From positions 1-36,586 of the IMG/VR virus record IMGVR_UViG_3300042453_004843: 36,586 nucleotides of DNA. One strand, given 5' to 3'. A program made the position numbers and the translations under genes. Every line of letters starts with the position of its first letter. The first letter of the stretch is position 1. The stretch is from a virus. Positions 14,793 to 22,656 of this stretch are shown here, piece by piece. The notes under the pieces are model-generated. The model saw only the letters and a program-made list of their open reading frames with translations, did not search any database and was not told where the DNA came from.

Positions 14793-15893
14793 TCAAGGGA
14801 CGCGCGAGGTGGTGCGCTCGAAGACTTGGATGCGCTCGATGGCTGTTGCGCACGAGCCGCCCGATGCGGCGCCGTTCCAGCTGTAGAGTTGGACGTAGAT
14901 GGTCGACCCGCTGAAGAGCGGTGCCTCAAGGCCGACGTTCGGCCCGCTGCTGTCGCCACCAATGTCAGCGAGATAGTCAGCCGTCCCGCTGTCCGGGTTG
15001 CGACTCCCAGCGGTCGCAAACAGTGTCCGAGCCTTGCCCACGACGCGCACGTCGGTCTGCACCATCGTCGTTCCGTCGCGCCACCCGGTGGGCACGCTCG
15101 CGGCAACGTCAGCCACGGAGGTAGACTTGCGGCTTTGCAGCTTCACGAGGTTGCCGGCGGTGTTTTGCCACACTGCACCCGAGAACTCAGCCGACGCCTC
15201 ACTGCCACTGGCCACAGTCACACCAACAAGCGCGCGCTGCGCTGTGCCGGTGCCCATATTCACGCGCCAGCGCACCAACACGAGCAGGTCGTCGGTCGCA
15301 CCGACGGACGGGCTGACAGGGACGGCGGTCCGCAGGCGGTAGGCGGTGGAGCCGACCGCTCCGGGCACGTCAGCGATGAGGCCGCGGGCCGCGTCGGCGC
15401 CAGCCGTGCCGGTGGTGATGGTGCCGACGGACATCGTTGCGTTGACGGTGACGGTCGACCCGCCCGCAAGGGTGACGGTCTTGTCGCCGGTCGTCGTGAA
15501 AGTTTGGGTGGTGGACCCGACGAAGTTGACATCGCCGATCTTCGTCCATGCGCCCGCAATCGCGGTGGACGGGGCGACCGCGACCAGCGCGCTGCTCTGC
15601 GAAGTCTGCCCGCCCGACGACGCGGTCAGGGTCGCGGCGTAGGCGGTGCCGTCAGCGACGGTCCACGTCCACGCGCCGAGGCCGGAGCCGCTGGCGGTCG
15701 GCGCGCTGTTGTCGCTGCCGCGGACGGCGCAGGTGTAGGTGGTGCCGTCGGGCGCGCCGGGGTGGGTCCACGTCGCTGACGCGGACGTTGTGCCGCTGGC
15801 GAGGGACTGCACCGCCGGGGGCGTCGGGGCGGTGAGGTCAGCCGGGGCAGCACCGCCCGCCGGGTAGACCGGCCAGATGGGCGCGCAGCTCAC
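14793..15893 (-). CDS. FN3-domain virion appendage / putative receptor-binding protein
   Basis: A 366-residue protein from GTG 15893 (GTGA overlap). Residues about 20-110 form one fibronectin III-like repeat: PPAVQSLASGTTSASATWTH, then the TTYTCAV strand, TWTVADGTAYAATLTASSGG. Next comes a Thr/Gly-rich beta region (TVTLAGGSTVTVNATM), and the last half looks like a lectin-type jelly roll (TAYRLRTAVPVSP ... VLVRWRVNMG ... STIYVQLYSWNG). One cysteine pair near the C-terminus may bridge. It probably decorates the capsid or neck and binds the host surface, because it is encoded between capsid and connector genes. Confidence 0.6.
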   Translation of the reverse strand: MSCAPIWPVYPAGGAAPADLTAPTPPAVQSLASGTTSASATWTHPGAPDGTTYTCAVRGSDNSAPTASGSGLGAWTWTVADGTAYAATLTASSGGQTSQSSALVAVAPSTAIAGAWTKIGDVNFVGSTTQTFTTTGDKTVTLAGGSTVTVNATMSVGTITTGTAGADAARGLIADVPGAVGSTAYRLRTAVPVSPSVGATDDLLVLVRWRVNMGTGTAQRALVGVTVASGSEASAEFSGAVWQNTAGNLVKLQSRKSTSVADVAASVPTGWRDGTTMVQTDVRVVGKARTLFATAGSRNPDSGTADYLADIGGDSSGPNVGLEAPLFSGSTIYVQLYSWNGAASGGSCATAIERIQVFERTTSRVP

Positions 15894-16186
15894 GACACCG
15901 CCACGTAGACCGTGGCCGCGCTGCTGTCCGCGCGCACCTCCAGCCGGGTAGAGGCAGGCAGGCCGCCAGCGGCTGGGCCGGGCAGCGACATCCAGGTGTT
16001 CGCGTCGAGAGGCACGAGGTCGTCGCTCGCCCCCCACCGCAGCGAGCAGGCATGAGTGGCGCGCACCACTACGATGGCGGTGCCAGGGGCGAGGGTGACC
16101 ACGAGGCCGTCGGTGCTGTCGACGGAGGTCACAGCCTTGGTCGCCGCCCTGTTTGTGGCTGAGAGGTCAAGGGTCTGCAGCGCCAC
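15890..16186 (-). CDS. Small beta-rich virion protein candidate
   Basis: A 98-residue protein from GTG 16186 with AGGAGG just upstream. It alternates short strands (LVVTLAPGTAIVVVRAT, TRLEVRADSSAATVYVAVS) with polar turns and has one cysteine. That type is found among phage structural accessory proteins. It is the first gene after the intra-operon hairpin and is coupled to the FN3 protein, so a shared appendage is plausible. Confidence 0.6.
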   Translation of the reverse strand: MALQTLDLSATNRAATKAVTSVDSTDGLVVTLAPGTAIVVVRATHACSLRWGASDDLVPLDANTWMSLPGPAAGGLPASTRLEVRADSSAATVYVAVS

Positions 16187-16204
16187 GGGGGCCTCCTGCG
16201 CGAA

Positions 16205-16230
16205 AGGGCGGGGGTGGTGGCCCCCGCCCT
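16205..16230 (-). terminator. Intra-operon hairpin after capsid genes
   Basis: A perfect 10-bp stem (AGGGCGGGGG / CCCCCGCCCT) with a 6-base loop lies 28 bases after the stop of the decoration-protein candidate. In the transcribed minus strand it is followed by TTTCG. It could be a partial terminator that keeps capsid transcripts abundant, or a 3'-end stabiliser. Confidence 0.6.
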
Positions 16231-16257
16231 CAGCTTAGCACGTCGGTGACGCGCGGC

Positions 16258-16614
16258 TCAGTTGGCCGGCTCGAGCAGCCAGGTGACGCCGGCCTCCGTG
16301 GCCTTGCCGCTGCCGCCCTTGGCCACGGTGACCTTGAGCTGGCTGCCGGCGGCCAGCACCACAGCACCCGGGCTGAGGGTGAGCGCGAGCGGGGTGTCGG
16401 CGGTGAGCGCGCCCTGGTTCGCGGCGCGGCTGTCGTAGCCGGTGGTCCCGGTGATGTCGCTGTCGACGTAGTCGGTGTTGTCGGCGGCGATGCCGTCGGT
16501 GTCGGTGATGGAGACCGCCACGATGCGGCAGGCCATCGGGACAGGCACGGCGTACTCGCCGCCGGTGCCGGCCGCGGTGATGATGCCCGAGATGCTCATG
16601 GGGAAGCGGGACAT
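16258..16614 (-). CDS. Putative capsid decoration (head) protein
   Basis: A 118-residue protein directly after the major capsid gene. The order PISGIITAAGTGGEYAVP-like strands, ACRIVAVSITDTDG, TPLALTLSPGAVVLAAGSQL and VTVAKGG resembles small beta-sandwich head proteins whose synthesis is linked to the capsid protein. It starts with ATG 16614, preceded by GAGAGG. A hairpin follows, separating it from later genes. Position and composition make a capsid decoration role likely but not proven. Confidence 0.6.
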   Translation of the reverse strand: MSRFPMSISGIITAAGTGGEYAVPVPMACRIVAVSITDTDGIAADNTDYVDSDITGTTGYDSRAANQGALTADTPLALTLSPGAVVLAAGSQLKVTVAKGGSGKATEAGVTWLLEPAN

Positions 16615-16624
16615 GGTGAACCTC

Positions 16625-18211
16625 TCAGACGCTGAAGTTGAAGCCGAAGGCCACGGGAACCTTGGCGGTGGGGAGGGCCAGCCACGGCTTCCGCTGGAAG
16701 AACGTGGTCACGAGCCGCGCGTCGCCGTCGACCACGTCGGCCGCCACGAAGCGGCCGTGGTCGGGGCCTTGCACGTCGACCAGGGTCGAGGCGTTGACGA
16801 GGAAGGCGCCGCAGAGCGAGGCCCCGCTCGCGACCACGCCGGAGCTGTTGAACAGGGTGCTGACGCCGAAGTGGGTGAGGACCGGCGTCCCGTCGAACAG
16901 GGTGCCGACGAGGAACGGGTTCCCCGCCGCGGTCGCCGGGGTGAAGAACGGCAGGCCCTGCACACCGACGCTCAGGCGGGCGAACTGGTCGGCCACCTCC
17001 TGCGTCACGATGAGCGCGGCGCCGCGCTTGTACTGACTGCCCAACTTGTTCCGCAGCAGCTTCATCGCCGCGAGGCCGTTGGCTTGCGACGAGAACACCG
17101 CGCTGGCGGCCACGGACAGGCCGGTGGCGAGGTCCACGGTCGCGCTGCGGTCCGCGGCCATCTTGCGGAGGCCGTCGGCGAGCAGCAGCGGGTCGGTCCC
17201 AGAGCCCGCGCTCACCGCGTCGCGGTGGTCGAGCACGAGCGCCTGCAGGCCGGCGACCCCGTAGGGGTGCGAGGCCGGGGCGGTCTCTTCGTCGCCGTGC
17301 AGCAGCACGTAGTCGGCGGTCGCGGCGAGGCTCAAGGCCCCGGCCCGGCGGTGCAGGGCGAGCCAGTCGACGGCCTCGCGCGGGTCGCGCAGGCTGGCGC
17401 CGTCGATGAGCGAGGCGTGGACCGCGCGCTTGCCGGTCAGCTCCAAAACGCTGGTGGCCACATCGGTCTTGGGGAAGGCCCCGACCGTATTCGTGGTTTG
17501 GCGCCCCATGATGTTCATCCCACCCGTTCCGGTCAGGACGCGAACCTTGAGCGCGGCGGTCTGGTGCAGACCGGGCCCGCCGGCGCTGCGCAGCACGAGG
17601 TCGTAGAGGCCGACCGCCTGGTCGGTGATGTCGACGGCGTCGGGGAGATAGTCGTCGGCCACCCACTGGTAGCCCGGCACGCTGGCGCCGCCGGCCGAGC
17701 TCGAGGCGAGGCTGCCGTGCCGGCGGATGGACGCCGAGCTCGCCGCCGCGACGGTGCGGGAGTGGCTGGTCAGCTCGCCGCGCAGGGTCGCGGGCGCGCC
17801 GTCGGCGATGTGCATCAGGCGGCCGAGCATCTCGCTCGGCAGCACGCGCACGCCGAGGGCCTTGCAGGCGTTGATCTCGGCGAGCGTCTCGCGGTAGGCG
17901 TTGACGGTGGCCGCCTCGTCGGCGGACAGGTGGGCGGTGGCGCCCTTGTCGAGCAGGCCGGGCACGGTCGACTCGACCACGTAGGTCTCGCCGCCGTGCT
18001 CAACGGTGTCGCGTCGCTGCGCCGCGGTGAGCCGCAGCTTGCCGTCCTTCGCGCGGAAGGCGGCCACGCCACTCCCCTCAAGGGCGGTCTCAGCGGTCAG
18101 GCCGGGGCCGGCCAGCTTGGCGAGCGCGGTGTCGGTGTTGTCCTGGCGGGCGAGGATGCCCTCCAAGGTGTTCTTGAGCCCCTCGGGGCTGCCAAGGTCA
18201 ATGACGGTCAC
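16625..18211 (-). CDS. Major capsid protein (HK97-type)
   Basis: A 528-residue protein following the prohead protease, with GTG at 18211 and GAGGAGG 7 bases upstream, one of the strongest ribosome sites here. The N-terminal ~160 residues are charged and helical, as in the delta domain or scaffold removed by the protease. The rest carries the features of HK97-fold capsid proteins: a long spine helix region, VGLYDLVLRSAGG, KLRNKLGS-like loop and the closing PAKVPVAFGFNFSV-like strand. A good guess is cleavage near residues 150-170. Confidence 0.82.
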   Translation of the reverse strand: MTVIDLGSPEGLKNTLEGILARQDNTDTALAKLAGPGLTAETALEGSGVAAFRAKDGKLRLTAAQRRDTVEHGGETYVVESTVPGLLDKGATAHLSADEAATVNAYRETLAEINACKALGVRVLPSEMLGRLMHIADGAPATLRGELTSHSRTVAAASSASIRRHGSLASSSAGGASVPGYQWVADDYLPDAVDITDQAVGLYDLVLRSAGGPGLHQTAALKVRVLTGTGGMNIMGRQTTNTVGAFPKTDVATSVLELTGKRAVHASLIDGASLRDPREAVDWLALHRRAGALSLAATADYVLLHGDEETAPASHPYGVAGLQALVLDHRDAVSAGSGTDPLLLADGLRKMAADRSATVDLATGLSVAASAVFSSQANGLAAMKLLRNKLGSQYKRGAALIVTQEVADQFARLSVGVQGLPFFTPATAAGNPFLVGTLFDGTPVLTHFGVSTLFNSSGVVASGASLCGAFLVNASTLVDVQGPDHGRFVAADVVDGDARLVTTFFQRKPWLALPTAKVPVAFGFNFSV

Positions 18212-18221
18212 GCGGACCTCC

Positions 18222-19361
18222 TCAGCGCCGAGCCGCAGGGCTCAGCAGGTGGGTGATGCCGGACGCGGCCGGCTTGGCGGGGGAGAGCAGGGAGAGCACA
18301 GCGGGGGAGACGGAGGGCGCCGCCGCAGCGGACAGGGCGGCCTCGCCCTCCACCTCAGCGCGCGCGTCGTCGGCGAGGCCGTCGGCCCAGCCGCGGGCGG
18401 TGTCGCCGCCCCAGAGGGCGCGGGCAATGGCGAGGGCGGTCGGCGTGCCGTCCTCCTCCTCCATCGGGCCGTCGACCTGCGAAAAGCGCGCCCACCACGC
18501 GGCGATGGTGAGCAGCAGCTCCGGCGTCACACGCCCGGAGACCAGCGCCCGGGCGGTCCGGACCCCGGAGGCGGTGCCGCCCCGGCCGTACTCCTCGCGC
18601 CAGTCGAGGCCCTGCTGCGCCGCAGCGCGGACCTCGCTCGGCACGTCGTAGAGCGCGCCGTCGTCGGACTCGGCGGGGGCGTCGTCGGCCGCGGCCTCGT
18701 CGGGCTCAGCGGGCGGGTCCTCGGTGTCGAGCACGGGGCCGAGGACCTCGACCACAGCGTCGGCCTCGGTCATGTCGTGATGCGCGGTCAGGTGGCGGAT
18801 CATCAGGCGCTGAGCCTCGGTCAGCCCGCCGTCCTCGCCCTCGTCGGCTTCGCCGTCCATCGCCCACCGCGCGCCCTCGTCGGCGCCGACCGCCACGAGG
18901 CTGGCCTCGTAGACCTCGACGTCGTCGATGACGTACTGCAGCCGCGTCAGGTCGGCGCCCTCGGCCTGCATGGCGGCGAGGTCGTCGGGCTTCATCTCGT
19001 CGCGGTAGCGCCAGCGGCCGCTGAAGCCGATGCTGGCGGCGCTCAGGAAGCCCCCATCAACCAGCGCGCGGGCCTCCTGCGCGTCCGGCGTCTCCGCCCA
19101 GCGCAGGCCCGAGGCGACCACGCGCCGGCCGTCGACGCGGGCCCCGGTCCACGCCCCGACGATGCGCGTCCGGTCGTGCTCGCGGAGCATCACGAGCTCG
19201 TCGGTGCCGCGGCGGGTGCGGAGCCGGATGGCCCCGGTCAGGTGGTACTCGCCCCCGTAGGCGCCGCCAGTGTTGAGCACGTACTCCGCGCCGTCGCGCT
19301 CGACGGCGAGGGCAAGCGAGCCGGTGCGGCGGGTCGGGCGGGCGGAGAGGGGGCGGACCAT
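18222..19361 (-). CDS. HK97-type prohead protease with C-terminal extension
   Basis: A 379-residue protein, longer than the usual ~200 for the family. The protease region has the HDRTRIVGAW segment (His62) and SAASIGFSG (Ser110), matching the serine protease dyad, then EVYEASLVAVGAD. After an acidic linker (residues ~170-235) comes a second part with VPSEVRAAAQQGLDW, RVTPELLLTIAAWWARF and ALWGGDTARGW, a helical domain I recognise from phage head morphogenesis genes. It may act as internal scaffold before self-cleavage. It overlaps the portal stop by one base. Confidence 0.8.
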   Translation of the reverse strand: MVRPLSARPTRRTGSLALAVERDGAEYVLNTGGAYGGEYHLTGAIRLRTRRGTDELVMLREHDRTRIVGAWTGARVDGRRVVASGLRWAETPDAQEARALVDGGFLSAASIGFSGRWRYRDEMKPDDLAAMQAEGADLTRLQYVIDDVEVYEASLVAVGADEGARWAMDGEADEGEDGGLTEAQRLMIRHLTAHHDMTEADAVVEVLGPVLDTEDPPAEPDEAAADDAPAESDDGALYDVPSEVRAAAQQGLDWREEYGRGGTASGVRTARALVSGRVTPELLLTIAAWWARFSQVDGPMEEEDGTPTALAIARALWGGDTARGWADGLADDARAEVEGEAALSAAAAPSVSPAVLSLLSPAKPAASGITHLLSPAARR

Positions 19362-20623
19362 CAGGACCTCACGAGCCGCAGGCCAGCGGCGGCCTCGGCG
19401 GCGGGGGAGACTTCAGCGGGGCCGGGCCAGCGCAGGCCCTGCACCTCGTAGGCGGCGGCCGGGTCGGCGCCGACGTCGATGGCGGCGCGCGCGAGCCGGG
19501 CGCGCTGCTCCTCAGCCGCAAGAGCCTCAAGCGCGAGGTCGCTCGACCAGTCGCAGACCACGCGGCAGCCCGCGCGGCGCTGAGCCGGCGTCAGCACCGC
19601 GTCAACCAGCGGCTGCAGCGCCCGGGTGAGCGTCGCGGCGAGGTCGCGGCGGGCCTCGGCTGCGTCCTGCACCTGCCGGGTCGCGGCGCTGTCGTTGGTG
19701 ACGGAGAAGCCGTAGAGGATGGGCGGCTGGAACAGCGCGAGGATGACCGCCTTGCGCGTATCCTCGCGCAGCGGAAGCTCATCGCGCGGGGCACCAACGC
19801 CCTGCCCAAGCGCCGACACCTCAAAGCCCTCGGTCGCCACCCACAGCCCGGTCCTCTGCCGGGTGCGCTGCAGGAGCTGCACCTGCCCGGCGAGGTCCTG
19901 CGCGGAGGCGGCGCGAGAGCGCAGCAGCACGCCGTCCTCGACCCCGTGCGGCCGGCTGGCGAGGTAGGCGCTCAGCCCGCGGTCGCCCTCGAGTTCCCCG
20001 AGCAGGCCGTAGAGCGGCGGCACGCCGAGCAGGTGGTCGGGCCTCAGCCTCACCGGCAGGTGCCGGGCGTGCGCCATGCGCTCCGGCGGCACCGTGTACT
20101 GGCGCGAGGCCGTGGTCACCCGGTAGCCGACGACGGTCAGACCCTCGGCGTCCGCCACCGGCGTCACGTCGCCCGGGTCGTGCCGCAGCAGCAGGCCGAG
20201 CTTCGGCGACGTCTCAGACGGGTCGCCCCGAAGCTCGCAAAACGCGTTCCCATCAGCCAAAAGGTCGAGCGCGAGCTGGTACATCAGCCCGTGCTCCCCG
20301 CCAGCTGCGGTCCCGAGCAGCGTCAGCACCGCGGGCGCCTCGACGGCCTGCCCGGTGCGGTCCTGCACCGTGAGCGGCGTGTCGGCGATGGCGCTGGCGG
20401 TGCGCGCCATGCACGTTTGCGCGTAGGAGCTGCCCAGCACCGCAGTCACGAGCGCCGTGCGGCTGGCCGCCCGCGTGCTGTCCTGCGCCCCGACCACGAC
20501 GTCGCGCTCCAGCGGCAGGCCCGGCAGCGCGGTGCCAAGCAGGCGCGCGCGCGTCTCCGCCTCGGCAGCAGGGCCGAGCAGGGTGCGGAGGGCGAGGAGG
20601 GCGCGCTGCCACAGGGAGGCCAT
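19361..20623 (-). CDS. Portal protein (HK97 family)
   Basis: A 420-residue protein from ATG 20623. It has the family's parts: N-terminal MASLWQRALLALRTLLGPAAEAE, SSYAQTCMARTASAIADTPL early, LADGNAFCEL (the stem strand), a GVPPLYGLL helix, and the long C-terminal helix with LFQPPILYGFS and AATRQVQDAAE. It forms the dodecameric vertex through which DNA enters. The ATG follows a -10-like box by six bases and has no ribosome site, suggesting a leaderless first gene of the structural operon. Confidence 0.9.
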   Translation of the reverse strand: MASLWQRALLALRTLLGPAAEAETRARLLGTALPGLPLERDVVVGAQDSTRAASRTALVTAVLGSSYAQTCMARTASAIADTPLTVQDRTGQAVEAPAVLTLLGTAAGGEHGLMYQLALDLLADGNAFCELRGDPSETSPKLGLLLRHDPGDVTPVADAEGLTVVGYRVTTASRQYTVPPERMAHARHLPVRLRPDHLLGVPPLYGLLGELEGDRGLSAYLASRPHGVEDGVLLRSRAASAQDLAGQVQLLQRTRQRTGLWVATEGFEVSALGQGVGAPRDELPLREDTRKAVILALFQPPILYGFSVTNDSAATRQVQDAAEARRDLAATLTRALQPLVDAVLTPAQRRAGCRVVCDWSSDLALEALAAEEQRARLARAAIDVGADPAAAYEVQGLRWPGPAEVSPAAEAAAGLRLVRS

Positions 20624-20629
20624 GCCCGC

Positions 20630-20658
20630 AGCGTACACCAAATACGCAGGCCCCGCAA
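20630..20658 (-). promoter_or_regulatory. Candidate late promoter for the structural operon
   Basis: On the minus strand TTGCGG (20653-20658) and TACGCT (20630-20635) are separated by exactly 17 bases. The expected start of transcription, about 7 bases past the -10 box, falls on the A of the portal ATG, so the mRNA would be leaderless. It lies just past the 20664-20692 hairpin. The TTGCGG box matches the one at 33142. Confidence 0.5.
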
Positions 20659-20663
20659 ACAAG

Positions 20664-20692
20664 CGCCCCGCCGGGTGGTGTCCGGCGGGGCG
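20664..20692 (-). terminator. Hairpin ending the early leftward transcript
   Basis: CGCCCCGCCGG and CCGGCGGGGCG pair over 11 bases around a 7-base loop. On the minus strand the stem is followed by CTTGTTTG, a modest T-rich tail. It lies between the early operon (20736 onward) and the portal gene and is the most convincing terminator-like structure in the window. Confidence 0.65.
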
Positions 20693-20735
20693 TGGAGCGA
20701 CACAGGAGGCACCGGCGACCAACCGGCCCGCTCCC

Positions 20736-21125
20736 CTACCCCGTGCGCAGCGGGAGCGCCACCTGGCCCGGCAGAGGGGGCGCCGCGTCGTCGGCCGGGC
20801 GGGGCCGCCGCTCCGGCGGTGGGCGGTGGCGGTCGAGGGGCGCGGCCCGCAGCGATGGCAGGAGCGCCAGCTGCTCGCGGCCGTCCTCCACCTCGCGCGG
20901 CGGGGGCGGCGGGTCGTGCTCGAGGCGGGCCCGGCCGGCGCCCCAGCGGGCCTCCCACCGGGCGGCCATGGAGCGCGCCACGGGCTCGCGCTGGCGGCCG
21001 TAGTCGTACCAGTCGCCGCCCGGCTGCTGCAGGTGCAGGCGCCACTCCGCCGGCTCCGGGTGCCGCGGGTCGGGCGCCGCCTCTGCGTCGCCGTCGCCGC
21101 CGTACCACGCGCCGGGGCGTCTCAC
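20736..21125 (-). CDS. Hypothetical Pro/Arg-rich protein
   Basis: A 129-residue protein with GTG start coupled to the ERF gene stop. It has a Trp/Tyr-rich part (WRLHLQQPGGDWYDYGRQ) and then a Pro-rich acidic/basic tail. No known domain. It lies last in the early operon, just before the hairpin, so it may accompany recombination or replication. The low-complexity C-terminus suggests a disordered tail. Confidence 0.6.
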   Translation of the reverse strand: MRRPGAWYGGDGDAEAAPDPRHPEPAEWRLHLQQPGGDWYDYGRQREPVARSMAARWEARWGAGRARLEHDPPPPPREVEDGREQLALLPSLRAAPLDRHRPPPERRPRPADDAAPPLPGQVALPLRTG

Positions 21126-21787
21126 CGCGCGTCCTCGGGCCCGCGGACCTGCTCAGCGAGCCACGCCAGCGCCTTGGCCCGGCGGTCGGCGGGCATGGTC
21201 GACAGGCGCGGGCCGCCGCGCGCGGTCAGGCGCGCGTTGGCCTCGTCGTAGCTCAGGCCGAGCTCCTTGAGCCTCATCATCACGCCCCCCTTGGCCCCCT
21301 CCCAGCTGGGGTCGTGCTCCGCCTGCCGGTGCTCGCGCTCCACCGGGTGCTCGTCGCGCCCGCGCCGGGGCGGGGCCCGCTCCGCCTCGCCATCGTCCTC
21401 GTCGCGCTCCTCTGCGCCGAGCCCGCAGATGGCGGCCAGCGTGTAGCGGCGGCCGTAGGTGATGGTCGAGCCGAGCGCCTGCACCGCGGTCAGCGCCTTG
21501 TTCTCGGGCACCGGCAGGGAGAGGCTCGTGCTCATCCACTCCCCGCTGGCGTGGGCGAGCCTAGTCGTGACGGTCACGCGCCCGGCGTCGGCGCTCACAC
21601 CCTGCACCACCGCCACACCCTGCGCGGCGAGGGGCTCGCGCACCGCCTCGAAGTAGCTCTCCAGCGTGGCGTAGCGGCTTTTCAGGTGGCTGTTTGCGCG
21701 GTCCTTGCGCGCGTCGCGCAGCGCGGGGGCCGCGGCGGCGAGGGCTGCGGCGAGGTGGCCGATGGTCTGGCTCTGGTCGATGCTCAT
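21122..21787 (-). CDS. erf: ERF-family single-strand annealing recombinase
   Basis: A 221-residue protein from ATG 21787 with AGGAG 7 bases upstream. Residues ~35-130 form the ERF core: KSRYATLESYFEAVREPLAA, VTVTTRLAHASGEWMS and QALGSTITYGRRYTL (103-117), ending in AEERDEDD. Such proteins anneal complementary single strands during phage recombination and repair and help circularise genomes. The acidic linker and the C-terminal half (SWEGAKGGVMMRLKELG) are common in the family, although no exonuclease partner is recognised nearby. Confidence 0.88.
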   Translation of the reverse strand: MSIDQSQTIGHLAAALAAAAPALRDARKDRANSHLKSRYATLESYFEAVREPLAAQGVAVVQGVSADAGRVTVTTRLAHASGEWMSTSLSLPVPENKALTAVQALGSTITYGRRYTLAAICGLGAEERDEDDGEAERAPPRRGRDEHPVEREHRQAEHDPSWEGAKGGVMMRLKELGLSYDEANARLTARGGPRLSTMPADRRAKALAWLAEQVRGPEDAR

Positions 21788-21812
21788 GGTCGCTCCTGTC
21801 GTCGTTGAGCCC

Positions 21813-21992
21813 TCAGAAGGGCAGGTCATCCGTCATCGGCACGGGCCACCACGACCCGCTCCGCCACGCGCTCCGGCCGCGCACCACACGCAGCCGCAGC
21901 ACTCGCGCGCCCACCCGGCGCCACACGCGGGCCGGGGGCGTGGTGCCGCACCGCCCGCCGCACCCCATCACGTCGCAGCCGAGGCAGGTCAT
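21813..21992 (-). CDS. Small zinc-cluster protein ending in DDLPF
   Basis: A 59-residue protein whose ATG (21992) overlaps the previous stop (ATGA). The N-terminus MTCLGCDVMGCGGRCG has four cysteines that could bind one zinc ion, the middle is Arg-rich (likely nucleic-acid binding), and the end DDLPF resembles the acidic/Phe tail by which SSB-type proteins dock partners. It sits directly upstream of the ERF gene. A role with single-strand DNA is a guess. Too short for many gene finders. Confidence 0.6.
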   Translation of the reverse strand: MTCLGCDVMGCGGRCGTTPPARVWRRVGARVLRLRVVRGRSAWRSGSWWPVPMTDDLPF

Positions 21993-22216
21993 CGCCGCCC
22001 CACAAGCTGCGCGTAGGGCGAGGGCCGCCGGTCGCCATCAAAGGCCAGGCGGTGCCAGTCGGCGGCGGTGCCGCGCATGGCCGCCACCTCCGGGCCGGTC
22101 ATCGGCCCAGGCGCCGCGCCGCAGGCGGGGCCGCGCAGGCTCGCCACGAGGGCGGCCCGGCGGCGCAGCTCGGCGGGGTCGGCGCCGAGCGGGGGCAGGT
22201 CAAGCAGGGTTCGCAT
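21989..22216 (-). CDS. Small hypothetical protein, first gene of promoter-22234 unit
   Basis: A 75-residue protein with a near-perfect ribosome site (AGGAGGTGA) before ATG 22216. The N-terminus is MRTLLDLPPLGADPAE and the rest is polar/Ala-rich with a HRLAFDGDRRPSPYAQL end. No domain is recognised. It is the first gene after a strong sigma70-like promoter, and the ERF gene lies two genes downstream, so it probably belongs to a recombination unit. Confidence 0.65.
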   Translation of the reverse strand: MRTLLDLPPLGADPAELRRRAALVASLRGPACGAAPGPMTGPEVAAMRGTAADWHRLAFDGDRRPSPYAQLVGRR

Positions 22217-22233
22217 TGGTCACCTCCTGCCAC

Positions 22234-22262
22234 ACTATAGCGCACGCTCCGATAGCGCGCAA
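22234..22262 (-). promoter_or_regulatory. Sigma70-like promoter for the recombination genes
   Basis: On the minus strand TTGCGC (22257-22262) and TATAGT (22234-22239) are 17 bases apart, close to the consensus. The spacer contains CTATCGGA, which also occurs in the spacer of the promoter at 27426, and GTGCGCTATA, shared with the promoter at 33142. The 16 bases from -10 to the ATG hold the AGGAGGTGA site, so the leader is very short. Confidence 0.75.
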
Positions 22263-22281
22263 GCCTCTATCTCCCACCCGC

Positions 22282-22656
22282 CTAAATCTCCGCCAAGACC
22301 AGCAGCAGGTCGCCACTCTCACCCCGCACCGCCGCGTCGGTGGCGTGCGCCAGCCGGTGCGGCAGCACCCCGCGGCGCCGCGCCGACAGGGGCCGCAGCA
22401 CCTGCCAGGCGCGCTCCACCGCCGCGCCCAGCTCCGGCCCGAGCCGGTGCCGGCGCCACTCGGCGCGCCATGTCTCCGCGGGCCAGTCGGTGGCGGGGTC
22501 GAGGGCGGCGCCCGCGGCCTCTGCGGCGGCGCGCGCGGCGGCGAGTTCGGCCGTGCGCAGGGCGTCGAGGGCGCGCTCGGCGGCGGGGTCGGCGGCCCGG
22601 ATGGCGGCGCGCTGGTCGGCGGCGGCGCGGGCCTGGTCGGGGGTGATGGGGGTCAT
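22282..22656 (-). CDS. Hypothetical Ala/Arg-rich helical protein
   Basis: A 124-residue protein from ATG 22656, which overlaps the stop of the zinc-cluster gene upstream. The first half is a continuous Ala/Arg helix (DQARAAADQRAAIRAADPAA...). The second half has WRAEWRRHRLGPELGAAVERA and ends with VRGESGDLLLVLAEI. It is likely soluble and helical. No known family. Its stop lies just before the promoter at 22234. Confidence 0.6.
   Translation of the reverse strand: MTPITPDQARAAADQRAAIRAADPAAERALDALRTAELAAARAAAEAAGAALDPATDWPAETWRAEWRRHRLGPELGAAVERAWQVLRPLSARRRGVLPHRLAHATDAAVRGESGDLLLVLAEI

Noticed and set aside
16475-18256. 593-residue plus-strand frame opposite the capsid gene
   Set aside because: Antisense of the major capsid protein; no ribosome site, and no motif. 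The capsid reading is supported by order and sequence.
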